Positions 6,143-10,743 of a stretch of DNA of 10,743 nucleotides are shown here, piece after piece. The notes beneath the pieces are model-generated. The model searched no databases. It saw only the letters and a program-made list of their open reading frames with translations, and was not told the DNA's origin. The position numbers and the translations under genes were made by a program. The stretch covers positions 1 to 10,743 of the forward strand of contig JAYPTI010000117.1 of NCBI GenBank assembly GCA_038133505.1, in the 5' to 3' direction. The DNA is from JAYQUR01 sp038133505. Lineage in GTDB: Bacteria > Pseudomonadota > Alphaproteobacteria > MPNO01 > UBA830. How positions within the stretch are numbered: the first letter of the stretch is position 1; each line of letters starts with the position of its first letter.

Positions 6143-6385
6143 CTATTTTATGCGCCTAATTATATAGTAAGCCGCGGCCAAAATCGCTACGGCGATAGCG
6201 GTTTCAGGCTTAACAAGGTCTATGAATGTTGAAAGGTTAGCGATTACAGAGGTTACGTATTCGCCCGAATTCTCCCCGAGTAGCAAATAGAATATGACGA
6301 TGACGGCCAGAAGGCCCACGCCAATTTCCGCGACTCGGCAAATCAACGATCGGAAAACAATTAGAGTTTCGATCAGATTATCCAT
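6143..6385 (-). CDS. Small two-helix membrane protein, 80 aa, second of a tandem pair
   Basis: I do not recognise the family. The protein has a short charged N-terminus, a hydrophobic helix at about 21-37 (ending YLLLG), an amphipathic middle segment 41-58 and a second hydrophobic helix at about 62-75. It ends in a basic RRIK tail, predicting a hairpin in the inner membrane. It aligns without gaps over 60 residues with the 72-residue product just upstream, with 11 identities including the first-helix G-LLA, the LL-G turn, a central V-x-x-N and the final RR; the two are probably distant paralogues. It starts 39 bases after its neighbour's stop on the same strand. No good ribosome-binding site precedes ATG 6385, so translation may depend on the upstream gene. 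Holin-like, pilin-like or toxin-like roles are possible but unproven. Confidence 0.6.
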   Translation of the reverse strand: MDNLIETLIVFRSLICRVAEIGVGLLAVIVIFYLLLGENSGEYVTSVIANLSTFIDLVKPETAIAVAILAAAYYIIRRIK

Positions 6386-6424
6386 GTCAAATAGCCACTC
6401 GGGGAGGGTTAGTTGGTGGAGTTA

Positions 6425-6643
6425 TTATCTACGGAATAGCCAGAGAACAATGCCGGCTGCGATCAAGCCGACCAAGCCAGCACTGCCAAGAGCCTTAACT
6501 AGGGCAATGATGTTACCGACCACATCGCCTAAGAAGGCCATGTTTGATTGCCCAACAAGTAACGTTGCGACGATCGCAAGCGCAAGAAGCGCAATACCCA
6601 AATCGGTAATTGATCTTATAGCGTTTTTAGCACTGTCGAACAT
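6425..6643 (-). CDS. Small two-helix membrane protein, 72 aa, first of a tandem pair
   Basis: This is a hydrophobic mini-protein with helices at about 14-31 (LGIALLALAIVATLLVG) and 53-70 (GSAGLVGLIAAGIVLWLF), separated by an amphipathic segment with the motif VVGN at 41-44, and closed by RR. It has no cleavable signal peptide or soluble domain. A real gene is supported by a textbook AGGAGG (6650-6655) six bases before the ATG at 6643. It heads a two-gene unit with its 80-residue likely paralogue. GC content is lower than in the flanking chromosomal genes, consistent with an acquired origin. Small two-helix proteins of this shape include holins, VirB2/TrbC-type pilins, circular bacteriocins and type I toxins. 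None can be assigned: there is no recognisable leader, lysis enzyme, secretion gene or immunity gene nearby. Confidence 0.7.
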   Translation of the reverse strand: MFDSAKNAIRSITDLGIALLALAIVATLLVGQSNMAFLGDVVGNIIALVKALGSAGLVGLIAAGIVLWLFRR

Positions 6644-6649
6644 TGTTTC

Positions 6650-6704
6650 CTCCTAGGTCTGTTAGTCGACATCAAAATATTTTGCGATATTGCGATTCGC
6701 GCAA
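6650..6704 (-). promoter_or_regulatory. Leader and probable promoter/operator of the two small membrane-protein genes
   Basis: The AGGAGG ribosome-binding site lies at 6650-6655. Upstream is an AT-rich tract with overlapping inverted repeats: TTGCG (6682-6686) with CGCAA (6700-6704), and an inner GCGA-T-TCGC at 6692-6700. On the minus strand TTGCGC and AATATT are 17 bases apart, a poor but possible -35/-10 pair overlapping these repeats. A repressor-binding site over the promoter is therefore plausible, not shown. Confidence 0.3.
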
Positions 6705-6953
6705 GAAAAAAATCGCGTGTATCAAAATTGCAAAAACTTCGAAACGATCGATAAGGGCGGTTTTTGGATTTTTCATGACGATACCGATCGCCGATTTTTA
6801 CGCCGATCTCAGAGGGCAGGGCTGATTAAACTCTCTATCCTTGCCGTTGACTGAGCTTCTTATGCGTCCTCTACTTTTTGGTTTAAGCATGAGGCTGAAA
6901 CGCCTCAATACCACCCAGGCGGCTTATAGCCCTTTTGTGCTTGTTCTGATTAC
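6705..6953. other. Gene-poor AT-rich stretch, right end of the island
   Basis: No convincing gene is seen here. There is a 34-codon minus-strand frame (6776-6672) without a ribosome-binding site, and a short hairpin GAGGC-TGAAAC-GCCTC at 6891-6906. Composition changes sharply to GC-rich coding bias at about 6954, marking the probable right boundary of the inserted or degraded segment. Confidence 0.5.
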
Positions 6954-7142
6954 ATGAAAAACGTCATCACGACCGACGGTTTCGTGCTCGCCGCGGCCAG
7001 CTTCAAAGACTTCAAGACGGCCGTGGAATCCAAGGTTTTCGCCGAGATCACCGACACCGACCAGGTGCCGGAGCCCGGCATGCTTATCATCTTCGGTCTC
7101 GGCCTCGCCGGCCTCGGCATCGCGCGCCGCCGCCGCGCCTGA
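6954..7142 (+). CDS. PEP-CTERM tail, probably a remnant of a larger exported protein, 62 codons
   Basis: The C-terminus carries a complete PEP-CTERM sorting signal: VPEPG at 38-42, a hydrophobic helix at about 43-56 (MLIIFGLGLAGLGI) and the basic cluster RRRR at 58-61. Such tails direct exported proteins to an exosortase that cuts and attaches them at the cell surface. A functional substrate also needs an N-terminal signal peptide, which is absent. The ATG at 6954 has no ribosome-binding site and the frame is closed upstream by TAG at 6927-6929. The coding-like GC-rich composition starts exactly here. The most likely explanation is that the 5' part of the gene was lost when the AT-rich segment was inserted or rearranged. 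No exosortase gene lies in the window. A genuinely short variant cannot be excluded. Confidence 0.5.
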   Translation: MKNVITTDGFVLAAASFKDFKTAVESKVFAEITDTDQVPEPGMLIIFGLGLAGLGIARRRRA

Positions 7143-7168
7143 GACACAGCTTTTTCTCCTCCAAAATC

Positions 7169-7197
7169 GGGCGGTCCCTTGCGACCGCCCTTTTTTT
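7169..7197 (+). terminator. Strong intrinsic terminator
   Basis: GGGCGGTC (7169-7176) pairs perfectly with GACCGCCC (7183-7190) around a 6-base loop and is followed by seven Ts. It ends transcription from the PEP-CTERM gene. Because the stem is symmetric it could also slow minus-strand transcription leaving hyuB, whose stop is four bases away, though only a short T-run (GATTTTGG) follows on that side. Confidence 0.9.
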
Positions 7198-7200
7198 CGT

Positions 7201-8835
7201 TCAGGATTTTCGGCTGACGTAGCCTTCGGCCTCGTCGCGCGCGACCGCGGCTGCATCACGCTTCACCGAATCGCCGTAGCCGCCGCCGCCCGCAGTCTGG
7301 ATGCTGAAGACGGTTCCTGCCTCGAAGATCTCCCGGAAGGATGACGGGAACTGGCGCTGGTCCGGCGTTTCCGGCGCCAGCAAGAACCGGCTCTTCGCGC
7401 CCGCTTCGCCGCCGGCGAGGCCCAGCGGCTCCATCTCCGCGCGGTCGGCGCGGTAGGTGATGGCGGCCGGCGCGAGTAGCTCGTAGTCGCGCCGGTACGC
7501 GAGGCCGCCGCGGAACTCGCCGCGCCCGCCCGTATCCGGGATCGCCTCGTAGCGGGCGACGCGGCAGGGAAACTCCGATTCCACGATCTCGATCGGCGTC
7601 GCGAAGATGTTGGCGAGGTGGACTGTCACGCCCGTCGTCCCGTCGTGGCCCGCGCCCGCGCCGTAGGCCGAGCCGAAGATTTCGTACTGGTTGTTGCGCT
7701 TCACCCCGTCCTGCCACGCGACCATTATCGAGGCGCTGCCGCCGACATTGGCGATGGCGCGGCCGGGCATGAACGGATCCAACGCCTGCAGCATCACGTC
7801 GACGACTTTCTGGCAGGTCTTCATGTAGGACGAGCACGGCGCCGGCGGCCGGGGGCTCACGACCGAGCGTTCCGGGAAGGTGAAGCGCACCAAATCGCGC
7901 GCCGCGTCGGAGTAGGGGATGTCCTTGTCGAGGAAGCCGATCAGGCAATAGAACGCGCAGGCCTCGACCATCGCGATCCGGAGGTTCGCGGGCCCGCGCG
8001 TCTGCGGCGCGGAGCCGGTGAAGTCGAAATGGACGCGGCCGTCCTTCACCTCGACGCGTACCCTGATTTTGATCGGCGCCTGCCGGCTGACGCCGTCGTC
8101 GTCCATGAAACCTTCGGAGACGTTCTCGCCGTCGGGCAGGCGCGCCATGGAGGCGGCGAAGTTGCGCGCGGACGCATCGATGATGGCGTCGAACGCTTGC
8201 ACGAACGTCTCGCGGCCGATGTCGGTGCACAGCGCGACCAGCCGGTCGCGGCCGATGCCGGTGACGCCGATCTGGGCGTGCATGTCGCCGAGCACGAGCT
8301 CCGGCGCACGCGAATTCCCGGCGATCAGCCGCTCGAGGTCGAGGTTGGGATTCCCCTTGCGCACGATCTTGACCGGCGGCAGCAGCATGCCTTCCTGGAA
8401 CAGGTCCGTCGCCTGGCCCCACGTGCTGCCCGCCACCGCGCCGCCGACGTCCGCCTTGTGGGCGATCGAGGCGGTGAAGGCCACCAGAGCGCCGTCGGCG
8501 AACACCGGCCGGACCAGCGCCATGTCGGGCACGTGCGGCAGGCTGCCCTCGTAGGGGTGGTTGCAGACCAGCACGTCGCCGTCGTCGAGCCCGTCTTCGC
8601 CGTAGATCTCGAGGACGCGCTGGATCAGGTGGAAATAGACCGGCGCGTGGAAATACATGAACGGCGCCACCGCGAGGCGTCCGGTGCGGTCGGTGACGAC
8701 GCAGGAAAAATCGCGGGATTCGCGGACGATCGTCGAATAGCCCGACCGGTAGAACCGGTAGTCCATCTCCTCCATCAGGCTGGCGATGCGGTTGCGGACG
8801 ATCTGGACGGTGACGGGGGAGACGGGCTCGGACAT
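7201..8835 (-). CDS. hyuB: Hydantoinase / 5-oxoprolinase subunit B, complete, without an adjacent hyuA, 544 aa
   Basis: This is a full HyuB-type subunit, the partner of HyuA in ATP-dependent cyclic-amide hydrolysis. Family marks in order are SPVTVQIVRNRI at 6-17, CNHPYEGSLPHVPDM at 91-105, the metal-site segment IAHKADVGG at 124-132, RVHFDFTGSA at 267-276, ANVGGSAS at 362-369, GAGAGHDGTTG at 392-402, RGEFRGGLAYRR at 438-449, and the C-terminal TAGGGGYGD. The length fits the family (about 520-600). Its N-terminal sequence differs clearly from the HyuB begun at position 179, so the two are not recent duplicates. No hyuA lies next to it: downstream are the terminator and PEP-CTERM remnant, upstream the divergent ettA. 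Its partner is either encoded elsewhere or was lost with the rearrangement downstream. There is no clear ribosome-binding site before the ATG at 8835. Confidence 0.93.
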   Translation of the reverse strand: MSEPVSPVTVQIVRNRIASLMEEMDYRFYRSGYSTIVRESRDFSCVVTDRTGRLAVAPFMYFHAPVYFHLIQRVLEIYGEDGLDDGDVLVCNHPYEGSLPHVPDMALVRPVFADGALVAFTASIAHKADVGGAVAGSTWGQATDLFQEGMLLPPVKIVRKGNPNLDLERLIAGNSRAPELVLGDMHAQIGVTGIGRDRLVALCTDIGRETFVQAFDAIIDASARNFAASMARLPDGENVSEGFMDDDGVSRQAPIKIRVRVEVKDGRVHFDFTGSAPQTRGPANLRIAMVEACAFYCLIGFLDKDIPYSDAARDLVRFTFPERSVVSPRPPAPCSSYMKTCQKVVDVMLQALDPFMPGRAIANVGGSASIMVAWQDGVKRNNQYEIFGSAYGAGAGHDGTTGVTVHLANIFATPIEIVESEFPCRVARYEAIPDTGGRGEFRGGLAYRRDYELLAPAAITYRADRAEMEPLGLAGGEAGAKSRFLLAPETPDQRQFPSSFREIFEAGTVFSIQTAGGGGYGDSVKRDAAAVARDEAEGYVSRKS

Positions 8836-8980
8836 GGAGGCAGTCTAGCGTCGCGGGGGGGACGCGGAAAGCCAGGCGGGATGCAACGGAACACTGGAAA
8901 TCGACGCCCCGCGGCGCTATGAACAGGCCCCGCGAAAACCCGGCCGCAGCCCCCTGATGGCCTCAGGAGACCCGAACGAC
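8836..8980. promoter_or_regulatory. Divergent spacer between hyuB and ettA
   Basis: These 145 bases must hold the promoters of both divergent genes, but no convincing -35/-10 pair stands out in the GC-rich sequence. An AGGAG at 8965-8969 lies 11 bases before the chosen ettA start at 8981, rather far for a ribosome-binding site but the only purine-rich candidate. Confidence 0.4.
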
Positions 8981-10663
8981 ATGGCGTCCTATCAGTACGT
9001 TTACACGATGCGCGACCTCACCAAGACTTTCCCCGGCGGGCGGGAGGTCCTGAAGAACGTCACGCTGGCGTTCCTGCCCGGCGCGAAGATCGGCGTCCTC
9101 GGCGTCAACGGCGCGGGCAAGTCGACGCTGATGAAAATCATGGCGGGCGAAGACAAGGAATTCAACGGCGAGGCGTGGCCCGCCGAGCAGGCCGAGGTCG
9201 GCATCCTGCATCAGGAGCCGGCGCTGGACGAGACCAAGGACGTCTACGGCAACGTGCTCGAAGGCATGGCCGAGACGCATGCGCTGCTGGAGCGCTTCGA
9301 GGAAATCAGCAACAAGTTCGCCGAGCCGATGGACGACGACGAGATGAACGCGCTGATCGCCGAGCAGGGCGAGCTTCAGGAGAAGATCGACGCCGCCGAC
9401 GGCTGGGATCTCGAACGCAAGCTCGAAATCGCGATGGACGCGCTGCGCTGTCCGCCCAAGGACGCTGATGTGAGCAAGCTGTCGGGCGGCGAGCGGCGAC
9501 GGGTGGCTTTGTGCCGCCTGCTGCTGCGCCAGCCCGACCTGCTGCTGCTCGACGAGCCGACCAACCATCTCGACGCCGAGTCCGTCGCCTGGCTGGAGCG
9601 CCATCTGGAGACCTATACGGGCACGGTCGTGGCCGTGACCCACGACCGGTACTTCCTCGACAACGTGGCGGGCTGGATCCTCGAGCTCGACCGCGGCCGC
9701 GGCATTCCGTTCGAGGGCAACTATTCGGCCTGGCTCGAGCAGAAGCAGAAGCGCCTCGAACAGGAGGAGCGGAGCGAGAAGGCGCGCCAGCGCACGCTGA
9801 GCCGCGAGCGCGAATGGATCGCCGCCTCGCCGCGCGCGCGTCAGGCGAAGAACCGCGCGCGCATCACCGCCTACGAGACCCTGCTGGCGGAGGCATCCGA
9901 GCGCTCGCCGGATTCGGCGCAGATCATCATCCCGCCGGGCCCCCGGCTCGGCGATCTGGTGATCGAGGCGCAGGGCGTCGGCAAGGGCTTCGGCGACAAG
10001 CTGTTGATCGAGAATCTCGACTTCAAGATCCCGCCCGGCGCGATCGTCGGCATCATCGGCGCCAACGGCGCCGGCAAGACGACGCTGTTCCGCATGATCA
10101 CCGGCCAGGAAACACCGGATTCGGGCACGCTCCGCGTCGGCGATACGGTCGCGCTCGGCTATGTCGACCAGAGCCGCGACTCGCTGGACGCCGGCAAGAC
10201 CGTCTGGGAGGAAATCTCCGAGGGCGCCGACGTGATCCAGCTCGGCAAGGGCACGACGCAAAGCCGCGCCTATGTCGGCGCGTTCAACTTCAAGGGTCCC
10301 GACCAGCAGAAAAAGGTCGGCCAGCTTTCGGGCGGCGAGCGCAACCGCGTGCACCTCGCCAAGATGCTGAAATCGAAGGCCAACGTGCTGCTGCTCGACG
10401 AGCCGACCAACGATCTCGACGTCGATACGCTGCGCGCGCTGGAAGACGCGCTGCTCGAATTCGCCGGCTGCGTGCTGGTCATCAGCCATGACCGATGGTT
10501 CCTCGACCGCATTTCGACCCACATCCTCGCCTTCGAGGGCGACAGCCAGGTCACGTGGTTCGAGGGCAACTACGCCGATTTCGAGGAAGACCGCCGCCGC
10601 CGCCTCGGCGACGAGGCCGACAATCCGCGGCGCCTCAAGTACAAGCCGCTCGTCCGCGCATAG
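8981..10663 (+). CDS. ettA: Energy-dependent translational throttle protein EttA (ABC-F ATPase), 560 aa
   Basis: EttA is a cytosolic ABC-F protein that binds the ribosomal E site and gates the first elongation steps according to the ATP/ADP ratio. The start at 8981 gives MASYQYVYTMRDLTKTFPGG, the characteristic EttA N-terminus; the in-frame ATG at 8957 would add eight non-conserved residues. Domain 1 has Walker A GVNGAGKST (41-49), signature LSGGE (167-171), Walker B with LLLLDEP (187-193, catalytic Glu192) and His221. The arm helices lie at about 85-140. The linker that contacts P-site tRNA lies at about 240-325 and is rich in Arg, Lys and Glu. Domain 2 has GANGAGKTT (360-368), LSGGE (449-453), Glu474 and His503. 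Length matches E. coli EttA (555). All catalytic motifs are intact, so it should be functional. Its neighbours are unrelated in function. Confidence 0.96.
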   Translation: MASYQYVYTMRDLTKTFPGGREVLKNVTLAFLPGAKIGVLGVNGAGKSTLMKIMAGEDKEFNGEAWPAEQAEVGILHQEPALDETKDVYGNVLEGMAETHALLERFEEISNKFAEPMDDDEMNALIAEQGELQEKIDAADGWDLERKLEIAMDALRCPPKDADVSKLSGGERRRVALCRLLLRQPDLLLLDEPTNHLDAESVAWLERHLETYTGTVVAVTHDRYFLDNVAGWILELDRGRGIPFEGNYSAWLEQKQKRLEQEERSEKARQRTLSREREWIAASPRARQAKNRARITAYETLLAEASERSPDSAQIIIPPGPRLGDLVIEAQGVGKGFGDKLLIENLDFKIPPGAIVGIIGANGAGKTTLFRMITGQETPDSGTLRVGDTVALGYVDQSRDSLDAGKTVWEEISEGADVIQLGKGTTQSRAYVGAFNFKGPDQQKKVGQLSGGERNRVHLAKMLKSKANVLLLDEPTNDLDVDTLRALEDALLEFAGCVLVISHDRWFLDRISTHILAFEGDSQVTWFEGNYADFEEDRRRRLGDEADNPRRLKYKPLVRA

Positions 10664-10671
10664 CGCGGACG
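10651..10671 (+). repeat. Hairpin over the ettA stop codon
   Basis: CGTCCGCG (10651-10658) and CGCGGACG (10664-10671) are perfect reverse complements around the 5-base loop CATAG, which contains the TAG stop codon. No T-run follows, so it is not a standard terminator, though it could shape the end of the mRNA. It also forms the edge of the tandem repeat. Confidence 0.7.
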
Positions 10672-10743
10672 AAATGACGAGACGGGCGCGCATAGCGCGG
10701 ACGAAATGACGAGACGGGCGCGCATAGCGCGGACGAAACGACG
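10659..10743. repeat. 32-bp tandem repeat beginning at the ettA stop codon
   Basis: Two identical 32-base units occupy 10659-10690 and 10691-10722. A third begins at 10723 and runs off the window, with one T-to-C difference at 10739. Each unit contains CATAGCGCGGACGAAATGAC followed by GAGACGGGCGCG. Copies touch with no spacers. The array begins inside the ettA stop codon, so the last coding bases supplied or captured the first unit. Confidence 0.9.

Noticed and set aside
6672..6776. 34-codon minus-strand frame upstream of the mini-protein pair
   Set aside because: No ribosome-binding site and it overlaps the presumed promoter; too short to support.
5992..6893. AAGCATGAG at 5992-6000 and 6885-6893 as direct repeats flanking the island core
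   Set aside because: Nine matching bases with no extension can occur by chance, and they do not coincide with the composition boundaries.
8957..8980. Upstream ATG as the ettA start
   Set aside because: It would add eight non-conserved residues and place the only purine-rich AGGAG inside the gene; the MASYQYVY start at 8981 fits EttA proteins.
8963..10693. 576-codon open frame on the minus strand opposite ettA
   Set aside because: It mirrors the ettA codon pattern, has no family motifs, and ettA is unmistakable.
10659..10743. CRISPR array
   Set aside because: The 32-base units are directly adjacent without spacers.

Overview
The window looks like a GC-rich alphaproteobacterial chromosome. 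This is an inference from the roughly 65% GC coding flanks, the hydantoinase/oxoprolinase genes, a canonical EttA, a PEP-CTERM tail and a tRNA-Arg(TCT) 3' end of alphaproteobacterial type; no rRNA or other taxonomic marker is present. Two catabolic stretches of normal composition flank an AT-richer island of about 1.3 kb.

Left part (1-5514). On the minus strand lie the start of a hyuB gene (cut by the window edge) and a complete hyuA; their stop and start overlap in GTGA, so they form one translationally coupled unit. Next, also on the minus strand, is a classical short-chain dehydrogenase. A divergent intergenic region with a palindrome (possible operator) separates it from a plus-strand VOC/glyoxalase-fold protein. 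This meets, tail to tail with a 4-base overlap, a broken minus-strand gene that carries an in-frame amber codon and seems to lack its N-terminal half. A glutathione S-transferase-like gene lies just upstream of that gene. Together they suggest amide/lactam-ring or xenobiotic metabolism, but no substrate can be named.

Island (about 5680-6950). Composition drops (19 G/C in the 60 bases 6061-6120, against 39 of 60 at 7021-7080). It holds an interrupted open frame, two hairpins, the 3' two-thirds of a tRNA-Arg(TCT) with a damaged T-loop, and a tandem pair of small two-helix membrane proteins on the minus strand. The left edge abuts what looks like the frameshifted 3' end of a transporter gene; the right edge abuts a PEP-CTERM tail without a signal peptide or ribosome-binding site. 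The simplest reading is a decayed insertion at a tRNA-Arg site that has lost its integrase.

Right part (7169-10743). A strong intrinsic terminator separates the PEP-CTERM remnant from a second, complete hyuB (minus strand) that has no hyuA beside it. Divergent from it is ettA, an ABC-F translation factor whose likely start is 24 bases inside the longest open frame. Its stop codon sits in a hairpin and begins a 32-bp tandem repeat that runs off the window.

The most interesting unexplained elements are the paired two-helix mini-proteins together with the tRNA fragment, the amber-interrupted gene and the terminal tandem repeat. No complete new multi-gene system could be demonstrated.
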